A stretch of 64,000 nucleotides of DNA from positions 1 to 64,000 of the forward strand of contig CAZCFZ010000012.1 of assembly GCA_964498065.1 (NCBI GenBank), given 5' to 3'. The notes below the pieces were generated by a model. The model worked only from the letters and a program-made list of their open reading frames with translations. It had not been told where the DNA came from and ran no database searches. Positions 43,546 to 52,103 of the stretch are shown one piece after another (the first letter of the stretch is position 1; the number at the start of each line of letters is the position of its first letter). The translations under genes were made by a program, and so were the position numbers. Origin of the DNA: FEN-1297 sp964498065. GTDB taxonomy: Bacteria > Bacteroidota > Ignavibacteria > Ignavibacteriales > Ignavibacteriaceae.

Positions 43546-45999
43546 ATGCTAAGAAATATTGGAATGCTTATTTCTGCTTTTTTACTTTTTATCGCAACAG
43601 CTAACTGTCAACCTCAGACAAATCAGCCGCTTCCTCCCATAAGACATGCGCCTAATAGAGAATTTCACATGGTTAATCTTGCGTTAAATCTTCATTTCAA
43701 CATAAAGAAAAAAGAAGTTATAGGCGAAGCAACCGAAAAAATTGTTCCCCTAAGAGTAAATTACAATACTGTTCATCTCAATGCAGTAGATATGAAAATT
43801 GGGAAAGTAACTTTAGGCAATAAAACCCTAAAGTATGATTATGACGGTAAAATTCTTACCATAAAACTAGATAAAGATTACGGATTGAACGATACACTGA
43901 CCTATTCAATTAGTTATACAACTGTTCCGATCAAAGGAATATTTTTCATTTTGCCTGATAAAGGATATCCCGATCGAACTCCTGAAATTTGGAGCCAGAG
44001 CGAATCCGAAGACGCACGATACTGGTATCCATGCCATGATTATCCGGATGATTTTTCAACAAGTTCTTTAACAGCCACTGTCCCGAAAGATTGGACTGTT
44101 GTTTCAAACGGATTACTAAAAAAAGTGGATACCAATAAATCCGATCATACTAAAACATTTTACTGGGTGGAAAACAAACCTCATGTAGTTTATTTGAATT
44201 CAATAGTGGCCGGTAAATATAAAATCTTAAAAGCAAAGTGGGATGATGTGCCGATTTATTATTACGTAGAACCCAAATATGTAAAAGATGCTAAAGAAAA
44301 TTTCTCACATACTCCGGATATCCTTAAATATTTCTCTGAAGTAACCGGACATCATTATGAATGGGGGAAGCTTTCTCTTGCTTCGGTAACAGACTTCACT
44401 GCCGGCGGTATGGAAAACGTTTCGGCTATTACTTTAACCGATAATACTTTCCATGATAAAAATGCAGATCCGGAAGTATCAACAACGGATCTTGTTTCCC
44501 ACGAAACTGCACATCAGTGGTTCGGAGATTTACTTACATGCAGATCATGGTCCCAGGCCTGGTTAAACGAGGGATTTGCTACTTATTTTGAAGCACTTTA
44601 CGGAAGACACGCTTTCGGAAATGATCATTTTATTTACGAAATGTTAAAAGATCAAAAACAAGTAATTGCTGCCGATAACCGGGATCGTCAATCGACAATT
44701 TATAGAAGATACAATTCCCCGGAAGATGTTTTCAGCACTTACATTTATCCGAGAGGAGCGGATATCTTAAATATGCTTAGAGGAGTGCTAGGCGAACAGC
44801 TGTTTTTCAAAACTATAAGACATTACGTACATGAATTTCAATTTCAATGTGTAACTACACACGATTTAGATGATGCCGTAAGACAGGCAACTGGAGAGAA
44901 TTTAAAATGGTTTTTTAAAGAATGGCTGCACAAGGCGGGTCATCCCAAATTTGATGTAAAGTATACTTATGATAATTCTAATCATGAATTAATGATGACA
45001 GTAAATCAAACGCAAAAAGTTGACAGCTTGACTCCAGTATTTAAAATGCCGGTTGAAATTTATATAGTTACCCCCACGGAAAAAATAACAAAAACAATCT
45101 GGGTAGATTCGCTTCAAAATTCTTATACATTTAATGTCCCGGATAAACCTCTAATGGTCAATTTTGACAAGGATGATTTTATTTTGAAGGAATTGAATTT
45201 TCCAAAAACCGTTAATGAACTAACTTACCAGCTACAGAATGATCCGAATGTAGCCGGTAAAATTTGGGCTGTTGATCAATTAGAAAAAGACAAAGGAGAT
45301 GATGTTGTTAATGCTTTAGTGAAAGCATTAAAAAATGATCCTTTCTGGGGAGTCAGAGCTGAATGTGCCACTGCACTTGCAAAATTCAAAAACGATAATT
45401 CTGAATCAGCTTTAATTGCTGCTTTGAATGACAAGGATCCGAGAGTTCAGGTTAATGCAATTAATTCATTAGCAAAATATAAGAACAACAAAGTAGCCAA
45501 TTTTATTAAAGAAAAATTTGATCATGCAAAAAATTATTTTGTTAGAGCTGCCGCTGTTACGACTTATTCATCAGTGGATTCAGCTAAGGCCTTACCACTT
45601 GTAGAAAAGGCTCTTAAACTAGATTCATATAGACAAGTAATTAGAAATGCAGCACTTAACGCATTAGCTGATCTTGATTCAGTTAAAGGATATGATGACG
45701 CTGTTACTTTTTCGGCGTACGGACAACCTCAATCGCTAAGAATAAGTTCAATTGTATTTTTAATTAGGCATGATGTTAAAAAAGAAGAAACCATAAAACT
45801 TTTAAGCAAATACACTAAAGATCCTTATTGGATTGCTAAAGTTATTGCGGTTGAAGGTCTCGGCAGAGTCGGTGATAAAAGCGTAATTCCGTTACTTAAA
45901 CAAGTTGAAAAAGAAGATACTAATTTTAGAATAGTAGAAAGCGCACGCAGATCTATAAAAATGATTGAAAAACGGGAATCAAAGGAAAGTAAAACATAA
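43546..45999 (+). CDS. secreted M1-family aminopeptidase with C-terminal HEAT repeats
   Basis: An 817-residue zinc aminopeptidase. A signal peptide covers residues 1-20. The M1 core shows the exopeptidase motif GGMEN (287-291), the zinc site HETAH (319-323) and the third ligand E342 (HEXXH-18-E). After a beta domain, residues about 560-815 form HEAT repeats (ALVKALKNDPFWGVRAECA, ALNDKDPRVQVNAINSLAKY, ALPLVEKALKL) in place of the usual ERAP-type domain. It likely trims peptides in the periplasm or at the cell surface. It has a GGAG ribosome site and is followed by a palindromic repeat element. Confidence 0.92.
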   Translation: MLRNIGMLISAFLLFIATANCQPQTNQPLPPIRHAPNREFHMVNLALNLHFNIKKKEVIGEATEKIVPLRVNYNTVHLNAVDMKIGKVTLGNKTLKYDYDGKILTIKLDKDYGLNDTLTYSISYTTVPIKGIFFILPDKGYPDRTPEIWSQSESEDARYWYPCHDYPDDFSTSSLTATVPKDWTVVSNGLLKKVDTNKSDHTKTFYWVENKPHVVYLNSIVAGKYKILKAKWDDVPIYYYVEPKYVKDAKENFSHTPDILKYFSEVTGHHYEWGKLSLASVTDFTAGGMENVSAITLTDNTFHDKNADPEVSTTDLVSHETAHQWFGDLLTCRSWSQAWLNEGFATYFEALYGRHAFGNDHFIYEMLKDQKQVIAADNRDRQSTIYRRYNSPEDVFSTYIYPRGADILNMLRGVLGEQLFFKTIRHYVHEFQFQCVTTHDLDDAVRQATGENLKWFFKEWLHKAGHPKFDVKYTYDNSNHELMMTVNQTQKVDSLTPVFKMPVEIYIVTPTEKITKTIWVDSLQNSYTFNVPDKPLMVNFDKDDFILKELNFPKTVNELTYQLQNDPNVAGKIWAVDQLEKDKGDDVVNALVKALKNDPFWGVRAECATALAKFKNDNSESALIAALNDKDPRVQVNAINSLAKYKNNKVANFIKEKFDHAKNYFVRAAAVTTYSSVDSAKALPLVEKALKLDSYRQVIRNAALNALADLDSVKGYDDAVTFSAYGQPQSLRISSIVFLIRHDVKKEETIKLLSKYTKDPYWIAKVIAVEGLGRVGDKSVIPLLKQVEKEDTNFRIVESARRSIKMIEKRESKESKT

Positions 46000-46007
46000 A
46001 TAAAAAT

Positions 46008-46131
46008 TATTTGTAGCAGGTGACCAAAAAGTAATTTACAATTTAAAATCCGTGAAAATCTGATTAAATCTGTGTTATCAGTGTTCCAATTTTAAAATAA
46101 ACTTTTACTTTTTGGTCAGTCTCTACAAATA
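46008..46131. repeat. MITE-like palindromic repeat, copy 1
   Basis: A 124-base element with inverted ends: TATTTGTAG (46008-46016) against CTACAAATA (46123-46131), then TGACCAAAAAGTAA (46021-46034) against TTACTTTTTGGTCA (46105-46118). The core, read on the minus strand, is a 10-11-base phased array of ACACNGATTT-like units (AACACTGATAACACAGATTT and so on). The same core, with different ends, is in the element at 59756-59862. It lies between the convergent aminopeptidase and uvrB genes and could end both transcripts. Confidence 0.7.
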
Positions 46132-46136
46132 GATAA

Positions 46137-48146
46137 CTACTTAACCATTTTTTTTAATCTATTTATTTCATCCCTTAATGATGCGGCTTTTTCAAATTCC
46201 AGGTCTTTAGCCGCATCATGCATTTGTTCTGTTAATTGTTCAATTAAATCTTTTTTCTGGTCCGAACTCATATATTTAAGAACAGGTTCAGCTACTTTTG
46301 AAAATGAATAATCCTCTTTCTCTTCTTTTTTCCTGACATCTGCAATTGAAGTTGAAGAGAGAATTTCTTCCATACTTTTATAAATAGTTTTCGGCTCTAT
46401 ATTGTGTTCTCTATTGTATTCCATTTGCAAAGCTCTTCGCCGATTGGTTTCATCTATAGTTTTTCTCATTGAATCCGTCATTTGATCAGCATACATAATT
46501 ACTTTTCCATTTACATTTCTGGCGGTCCTGCCTGCAGTCTGCATTAACGATCTTGCACTTCTTAAAAATCCTTCTTTATCCGCATCAATTATGGCAACTA
46601 GAGAAACTTCGGGTAAATCCAATCCTTCCCTTAAAAGATTTACTCCTACCAAAACATCAAAATCACCGATACGGAGATCTCTTAGAATTTCAACTCTTTC
46701 CAATGCATCAATATCACTGTGAATATAACGAACTTTTATTCCAATCTTATCAAGATAATCTGACAGATCTTCAGCCATTTTTTTAGTTAAAGTGGTTACA
46801 AGAATCCTTTCTTCTTTAGCTGCTCTCAGCCTAATTTCACCAATTAAATCGTCAATTTGTCCTTTGATCGGGCGAACTTCAATTTCGGGATCAAGCAAAC
46901 CTGTTGGGCGAATTATTTGTTCAACAATAACACCGCCGCTTTTTGACTCATAATCTGCAGGTGTAGCGCTTACGAAGATGACCTGGTTTAGCAATCCTTC
47001 GAATTCCTGGAATTTCATAGGACGATTATCTAACGCAGAAGGCAGGCGGAAACCATGCTCAACAAGAGTTTCCTTTCGGGCTCTGTCGCCGTTATACATT
47101 GCTCTTAGTTGCGGCATAGTTACATGGGATTCATCAATTACAAGCAAAAAGTCTTTTGGAAAATAATCGAAAAGGTTATAAGGACGGGATCCGGGTTTTC
47201 TGCCATCCATATGTCGAGAATAATTTTCTATTCCCGCACAATAACCTATTTCCTTCATCATCTCGATATCAAACCTGGTTCGCTGTTCAAGCCTTTGAGC
47301 TTCCAGGTATTTTTCTTCAGATCTAAAATATTTTAATCGTTCCTCAAGTTCCTGTTCAATTCCATAAATTGCTTTTTGAATTTGTTCTCGGTTTGAAACA
47401 AAATATTTCGCCGGATAAATTGCAGCTGATTCTACTTCTTTTATAACATCCCCTGTTACAGAATCAATAATGGAAATTTTTTCAATATCATCATCCCAAA
47501 ATTCTACTCTGATTGCTTCTTCATATTGATATGCCGGAATTATTTCTACAACATCACCCCGGGCTCTAAAAACGCCTCGCGTAAATTCTACATCGTTCCT
47601 AATATAGTGAATATCAATCAGCTGCCGGAGAAGTTTTTTCCTCGGTATCCTTTCCCCTTTCTTTAATATTACGATTTGGTTTGCATATTCCTGCGGCGCT
47701 CCGATACCGTATATACAGCTTACACTTGCAACTACAATTACATCTTTCCGTCCTTCAATAAGCGCTGTAGTAGTTTTTAAACGCAGACGGTCAATTTCTT
47801 CATTAACCGAAAAATCTTTTTCTATATACAAATCACTTGAAACAACATATGCTTCCGGCTGATAATAATCGTAATAGCTGATAAAAAATTCTACCGCATT
47901 GTTTGGAAAAAATCCTTTAAATTCAGAATATAATTGAGCCGCTAAAGTTTTATTATGAGATATTATTAACGTCGGTTTATTAATTTGCTGGATTACATTT
48001 GAGATAGTAAAAGTTTTACCGCTGCCGGTAACTCCAAGCAGAGTTTGAAATTCGTCTCCTCTATTCAATCCTTCAACCAGCTGTTTAATAGCCTGCGGCT
48101 GATCACCGGAAGGCTTATAATTTGAATTCAATTCGAATTTATTCAT
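46137..48146 (-). CDS. uvrB: excinuclease ABC subunit UvrB
   Basis: UvrB is the damage-verifying helicase-like subunit of nucleotide excision repair. The 669-residue product has Walker A LGVTGSGKTF at about residues 38-47, the beta-hairpin region ISYYDYYQPEAYV, helicase motifs VIDESHVTMPQ and TAGRTARN, and the C-terminal UVR motif (MHDAAKDLEFEKAASLRDEI) that binds UvrC. Length is normal. It is transcribed alone here on the minus strand. Confidence 0.97.
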   Translation of the reverse strand: MNKFELNSNYKPSGDQPQAIKQLVEGLNRGDEFQTLLGVTGSGKTFTISNVIQQINKPTLIISHNKTLAAQLYSEFKGFFPNNAVEFFISYYDYYQPEAYVVSSDLYIEKDFSVNEEIDRLRLKTTTALIEGRKDVIVVASVSCIYGIGAPQEYANQIVILKKGERIPRKKLLRQLIDIHYIRNDVEFTRGVFRARGDVVEIIPAYQYEEAIRVEFWDDDIEKISIIDSVTGDVIKEVESAAIYPAKYFVSNREQIQKAIYGIEQELEERLKYFRSEEKYLEAQRLEQRTRFDIEMMKEIGYCAGIENYSRHMDGRKPGSRPYNLFDYFPKDFLLVIDESHVTMPQLRAMYNGDRARKETLVEHGFRLPSALDNRPMKFQEFEGLLNQVIFVSATPADYESKSGGVIVEQIIRPTGLLDPEIEVRPIKGQIDDLIGEIRLRAAKEERILVTTLTKKMAEDLSDYLDKIGIKVRYIHSDIDALERVEILRDLRIGDFDVLVGVNLLREGLDLPEVSLVAIIDADKEGFLRSARSLMQTAGRTARNVNGKVIMYADQMTDSMRKTIDETNRRRALQMEYNREHNIEPKTIYKSMEEILSSTSIADVRKKEEKEDYSFSKVAEPVLKYMSSDQKKDLIEQLTEQMHDAAKDLEFEKAASLRDEINRLKKMVK

Positions 48147-48240
48147 ATATAATTTTCTTAATTATTTTCATATAAAATTTACTAATTTCAAAATGTCAAT
48201 AAATGAACTTATTTGAAAGAATATTTTTTCGGGTGAAAAC

Positions 48241-48612
48241 ATGAAAGATACAAAACTTTGGATTATAATTGCAGGTATTTCCGGCTTTACTGCGGTAGCA
48301 TTCGGTGCTTTTAGTGCACATGAATTAAGTAATATTCTTCCTCCCAATATGATGGAAATTTATAAAACAGGAGTTTTATATCAACTTGTACATTCGGCAG
48401 TTCTACTCGCTCTGGCCTTATTAGGAAATAAAAGATTCAATTTAAGTAAAATATTTTTTTTAGCAGGGATCATTCTCTTTTCGTTTTCACTTTATCTGTA
48501 TTCTGTAACCGGTTCAAATATATATGCTTACATAACTCCTTTAGGCGGTATTAGCTTTTTAGTCGGCTGGTTATTTGTGATTATTGGTGCTTTTAAACTT
48601 GAAAAGAACTGA
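48241..48612 (+). CDS. DUF423 family small membrane protein
   Basis: A 123-residue protein with four predicted membrane spans. It has the family features GAFSAHELS near residues 22-30, VLYQLVHSAVLLALAL and TPLGGISFLVGWLFVI. DUF423 (YgdD) proteins are widespread inner-membrane proteins without an established function. Divergent from uvrB, with about 95 bases between the two starts. Confidence 0.88.
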   Translation: MKDTKLWIIIAGISGFTAVAFGAFSAHELSNILPPNMMEIYKTGVLYQLVHSAVLLALALLGNKRFNLSKIFFLAGIILFSFSLYLYSVTGSNIYAYITPLGGISFLVGWLFVIIGAFKLEKN

Positions 48613-48727
48613 GATATTATAGAAGAAAGGAATTTATCGTTTTTTTATTTTAACCGCTTAAATCAGCTATAAAATAAATTCTATCGGCATTAAACAATTT
48701 ATAAGTTACGTAAGTTATTACATAATC

Positions 48728-49279
48728 TTACTTCACAGCTCTTAATTTGAAAAACACCTCTTCGGGTGAAAATATTCCAGCAAAAAACCGCTCATAAATT
48801 ACAGGTTCAATATTGAGTATTAAATCCATCCATTTTAAGGGAACGAAGTGTGATGTTATAAACTTTTTTTGTAACACCTCAAACTGTGCCTTTCCTTCAT
48901 AGTTTGTTCTATGATTTAACTTCCATTTTTCATAAAATTTGAGTTTTCTATTTCCAATAAATTCATAGTTGTCAAATGATCTAATAGAGAAAGGTATTTT
49001 ATGATCCGGTTCACCAAAATACTTAGTATTAAGAAAGAAAGGGACGTAAACTATTAAAAGTCCGTTTGGTTTCAGAATCCGGTATAATTCTGTGATTGTA
49101 TTATGGAAACTATTTAAATGTTCCAGGACGTGTGATGCAAAAATTTCATCGAATGTGTTATCTTCAAACGGGTAAGGGAATGTATTTATATCATGAATCA
49201 TATTGCCGCCATATTCGACAATATCCAAATTAACATACCCTTCTTTAATGTCTTTACCGCATCCTAAATTCAGCTTCAT
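48728..49279 (-). CDS. class I SAM-dependent methyltransferase
   Basis: A 183-residue Rossmann-fold methyltransferase. The SAM motif is KLNLGCGKDIKEGYVNLDI at the very N-terminus, followed by FDEIFASHVLEHL and YRILKPNGLLIVYVPFF, the typical methyltransf_11 order. The C-terminal 80 residues carry no recognised domain. This short form is common in surface-glycan gene sets, but the neighbours here (DUF423, RlpA) do not indicate a substrate. Confidence 0.85.
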   Translation of the reverse strand: MKLNLGCGKDIKEGYVNLDIVEYGGNMIHDINTFPYPFEDNTFDEIFASHVLEHLNSFHNTITELYRILKPNGLLIVYVPFFLNTKYFGEPDHKIPFSIRSFDNYEFIGNRKLKFYEKWKLNHRTNYEGKAQFEVLQKKFITSHFVPLKWMDLILNIEPVIYERFFAGIFSPEEVFFKLRAVK

Positions 49280-49375
49280 AATAATATTGTTTTATTAAAA
49301 AATATAATATTCAAATAATCGTTCAAATTTAATTAATTAAATGGAAATATAACTACAATTTCGGCTTTAAAAATA

Positions 49376-49401
49376 AAAAAGCCCGGCAAATAACCGGGCT
49401 T
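49376..49401 (-). terminator. intrinsic terminator of the RlpA gene
   Basis: On the minus strand AAGCCCGG (49401-49394) pairs with CCGGGCTT (49386-49379), with loop TTATTTG, followed by a T run (to 49375). It lies about 30 bases after the RlpA stop. Confidence 0.9.
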
Positions 49402-49432
49402 GACCATATTATTTAAGTACTTAATACATTTA

Positions 49433-49927
49433 TTAATTTAGAGTAATTACCGGGAAGTTCACACCTTTTAAGCTAAGCTGTTCAACTTTAACCTTAATTA
49501 CTCCTCTTTTTACCATACCTAAAGCAAGTGCTGCGCCTTTGGACAAATCCAATTGTCTTCCTTTAATATAAGGACCTCTATCATTTATCCTAACTACGAC
49601 AGATTTGTCATTCCTTGGATTTGTAATCTTTAAAAGAGTTCCAAATCGAAGGCTTTTACTTGCAGCAGTAAAGGCATATTGGTTGTAAATTTCGCCGTTT
49701 GCCGTTAATTTACCATGAAAACGGGGTCCGTACCAAGAAGCAACCATATCACCTTTATTTATATAATTTACTAAAGATTTACTTGCGATATTTTCGTCAT
49801 TATTAACAGAAGTAATATCTGCATTATTCGCCGGCTCAATTGAATCATTTGCTTCACTCTTAACCAATGTAAACCCGACCAGCAAAATCATGACCAAAAT
49901 TATTAAGACTTTTGTTAATGACTTCAA
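49433..49927 (-). CDS. RlpA-like double-psi beta-barrel protein
   Basis: A 164-residue exported protein. The N-terminus (SLTKVLIILVMILLVGFTLV) is a signal peptide or anchor. From about residue 60 it has the RlpA/DPBB fold: ASWYGPRFHGKLTANGEIY, ASKSLRFGTLLKITN and VVRINDRGPYIKGRQLDLS, with the catalytic-type Asp in DRGPY of lytic transglycosylases. There is no SPOR domain, so septal targeting is not evident. The start is TTG 49927 with AGAGGT just upstream. Activity on peptidoglycan is inferred from the family. Confidence 0.9.
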   Translation of the reverse strand: MKSLTKVLIILVMILLVGFTLVKSEANDSIEPANNADITSVNNDENIASKSLVNYINKGDMVASWYGPRFHGKLTANGEIYNQYAFTAASKSLRFGTLLKITNPRNDKSVVVRINDRGPYIKGRQLDLSKGAALALGMVKRGVIKVKVEQLSLKGVNFPVITLN

Positions 49928-50244
49928 TTATACCTCTTAATTTGTTATTAAATATATTTACAATTTAAAATTAGGTTTCAGTCTATGGAATATCAACCAA
50001 GGAATAGTATCGGCAATGTTAGTCTGAATAATATTGAATTGTCGACTATTTTAGTTCTTTGGTCGATTTTCTTCATTATTTAAGTCAAACGAGTGTCAAC
50101 AAAAGTAAATAATGTCAATTTGAGCCCCAATTTTGGCGGTTCAAATGACTATAGTTTCATTATATACTTTTAAATCAAGATAAACAGACTAATAAATAAT
50201 TATTGATATCTCATTGCATTCTTTATGATTTATTTAAAATACAA

Positions 50245-50362
50245 TTCATCTGGTAAAAAGTTTGTTTGATCTTAGTTTAAACAGATGAAGCAGGATTGGT
50301 ACAATTACCTGTTAGTAACGGCGAAAGTAGTTACTTCATCTTTACCTAAACAAAGTTTTACC
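50245..50362 (+). ncRNA. candidate structured RNA upstream of the 2-oxoacid oxidoreductase operon
   Basis: Complementary segments nest as follows: GGTAAAA (50252-50258) with TTTTACC (50356-50362); TTTGTTT (50261-50267) with AAACAAA (50348-50354); GATGAAG (50284-50290) with CTTCATC (50334-50340); hairpin CAGGATTG (50291-50298), loop GTA, CAAT and CCTG (50302-50311 with a TA bulge); and TAAC (50316-50319) with GTTA (50330-50333) around GGCGAAAGTA. That is a closed multi-branch fold of about 30 pairs. In addition TTCATCTG (50245-50252) is the exact complement of CAGATGAA (50282-50289), competing with the GATGAAG helix. It matches no riboswitch class I know. Confidence 0.35.
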
Positions 50363-50553
50363 GGCATATTAATTCAAAGAGATCTATTGACATAAGTATT
50401 ATGAGGAGAAATCTATGCAATAAATATGAAGGTGTGAGTTTCAGGTAATTTATTGTTTGATGTAAGAAATATATTCTGTTAATATTAGCTAATTGTTTAA
50501 ATTATAAACAGATACAGTCATTTTATAGTAACTTAACGGTTTTCATCAACTTC

Positions 50554-50634
50554 TCGGAATTAAGAAGAAAAACTTCCGACCTCTTCTTAATAATGATAAG
50601 CAAACTTGCTTTATATCTGATAAAGTAAGTTTTT
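50554..50634 (+). promoter_or_regulatory. overlapping helices and terminator-like hairpin before the ferredoxin gene
   Basis: TCGGAA (50554-50559) can pair with TTCCGA (50574-50579), while ATTAAGAAG (50559-50567) is the exact complement of CTTCTTAAT (50583-50591); the two helices interlock and exclude each other. Downstream AAACTTGCTTTA (50602-50613) pairs with TAAAGTAAGTTT (50621-50632) at 12 positions with one wobble, running into TTTTT (50630-50634). This resembles an attenuator about 70 bases before the ferredoxin ATG. The helices are AT-rich, so chance pairing is possible. Confidence 0.35.
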
Positions 50635-50702
50635 AGCTTTTGGCATATATATTGTCCATTTTAAATCAAATGTATAAATAAATTAATAATCAGAATAAAA
50701 TT

Positions 50703-50939
50703 ATGATTAAAGGAACGGTTATTATCGAGCAAAATATATGCAAGGGATGTGAACTTTGCATTGTCGCCTGTCCGCAGGAAAGTCTCGGTCTATCAAGCAA
50801 AATTAACATTAACGGCTATCGGTATGTTGAATTAGTGAAAGATAACTGCACCGGTTGTGTTAATTGCGCACTTGTTTGCCCGGATGTGGCTATAACTGTA
50901 TACCGGGAACCAAAGTCATCGTTAAAAAAAGCAGTATAA
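50703..50939 (+). CDS. 2-oxoacid:ferredoxin oxidoreductase delta subunit (2x[4Fe-4S] ferredoxin)
   Basis: A 78-residue ferredoxin with two complete cluster motifs, CKGCELCIVACPQ and CTGCVNCALVCPD. As the first gene of a delta-alpha-beta-gamma set it is the electron-carrying subunit of the following thiamine diphosphate enzyme (KorD/VorD type). Cytoplasmic. It is preceded by a long non-coding leader and followed 58 bases later by the alpha gene. Confidence 0.92.
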   Translation: MIKGTVIIEQNICKGCELCIVACPQESLGLSSKININGYRYVELVKDNCTGCVNCALVCPDVAITVYREPKSSLKKAV

Positions 50940-50997
50940 TTAACATTTTCCTTTAAATATGATCTTCTAGATTATATTAAACAAATGGGTTTTTAAT

Positions 50998-52092
50998 ATG
51001 GAACAAAAAAACAATGGTAAGACAGAACCCCGCCTTATGAAGGGCAACGAAGCCTTGGCCGAAGCGGCAATAAGAGCAAATATTGATGCTTACTTCGGTT
51101 ACCCTATTACACCCCAGTCGGAAGTATTAGAATATTTCACCAGGGAGATGCCAAACCGACATGGTATTTTTTTACAGGCAGAAAGCGAGTTAGCAGCCAT
51201 TAACATGATATATGGAGGTGCCGGTGCCGGAGGAAGAGTAATGACATCTTCTTCAAGCCCGGGTATAAGTTTAATGCAGGAGGGAATTTCATATATCGCT
51301 TCCGCCCAGTTACCCTGTTTGATTGTTAATGTAAATAGAGGCGGCCCGGGACTTGGAACTATTCAGCCTTCTCAAGGAGATTATTTCCAGGCAACAAAAG
51401 GAGGCGGTCATGGGGATTATCACCTTATCGTTCTTGCACCGGCTTCAGTACAGGAAATGGCTGATTTTGTCTTCGATGCCATCCGTTTAGCCGAAAAATA
51501 CAGGAATCCCGCTATGATTCTTGCGGACGGTGCTTTGGGACAAATGATGGAAAAAGTGATTCTGCCTGAAGAAGGCAGTTTACCTAAACCAGAACATTCT
51601 TGGGCTACAGTAGGTAAACCTTCATCTAGAGAAAGAAATATAATCACTTCCCTTTATATTCAGCCTGAAAAGATGGAAGGAATAAATTTAGAACTTCAAG
51701 AAAAATACAAAAAAATTCAGGATGAAGTCAGATACGAAGAAATTTCTATGGAAGATGCTGAAATAGCATTGGTAGCGTTCGGACTTTCTGCAAGAGTTTG
51801 TCAGAAAGCTGTTGATCTTGCCAGAGAAAAAGGTATCCGTGCGGGTCTTATAAGGCCGATTACACTGTATCCATTCCCTCAAAAAGCGATTTCTGCTTTA
51901 GCGGAAAAAGTAAATTTCTTCCTTGTAGTTGAAATGAACGCCGGGCAGATGGTTGAAGACGTTGCATTAGCTGTTAACGGGAAACGTCCGGTTCATTTTA
52001 AAGGAAGAATGGGAGGAATGATTCCTTCGCCTGAAGATGTGGTTGAAGAAATCGAAGCTATAATTGAAAAAATAAGTATTAGCCAAGATTAA
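50998..52092 (+). CDS. 2-oxoacid:ferredoxin oxidoreductase alpha subunit (VorB/KorA-type)
   Basis: A 364-residue alpha subunit with the pyrimidine-binding domain of the POR family: RLMKGNEALAEAAIRANID, YFGYPITPQSEVLEYF, QAESELAAINMIYGGAGAG and MTSSSSPGISLMQEGISY. Together with the TPP subunit it oxidises a 2-oxoacid to acyl-CoA, reducing ferredoxin. Separate delta, alpha, beta and gamma genes and the sequence style point to a 2-oxoisovalerate (VOR) or 2-oxoglutarate (KOR) enzyme rather than pyruvate; sequence alone does not settle which. Confidence 0.9.
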   Translation: MEQKNNGKTEPRLMKGNEALAEAAIRANIDAYFGYPITPQSEVLEYFTREMPNRHGIFLQAESELAAINMIYGGAGAGGRVMTSSSSPGISLMQEGISYIASAQLPCLIVNVNRGGPGLGTIQPSQGDYFQATKGGGHGDYHLIVLAPASVQEMADFVFDAIRLAEKYRNPAMILADGALGQMMEKVILPEEGSLPKPEHSWATVGKPSSRERNIITSLYIQPEKMEGINLELQEKYKKIQDEVRYEEISMEDAEIALVAFGLSARVCQKAVDLAREKGIRAGLIRPITLYPFPQKAISALAEKVNFFLVVEMNAGQMVEDVALAVNGKRPVHFKGRMGGMIPSPEDVVEEIEAIIEKISISQD

Positions 52093-52103
52093 GAGGTTTT
52101 TAA

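Larger units (their letters stand above)
49928..50702. other. 775-base non-coding stretch, likely leader of the oxidoreductase operon
   Basis: No open frame here is convincing. The stretch separates the divergent RlpA and ferredoxin genes and so holds both promoters, but I cannot place them with confidence. It contains two groups of complementary segments (50245-50362 and 50554-50634) annotated separately. The remainder is AT-rich without visible features. Confidence 0.5.
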
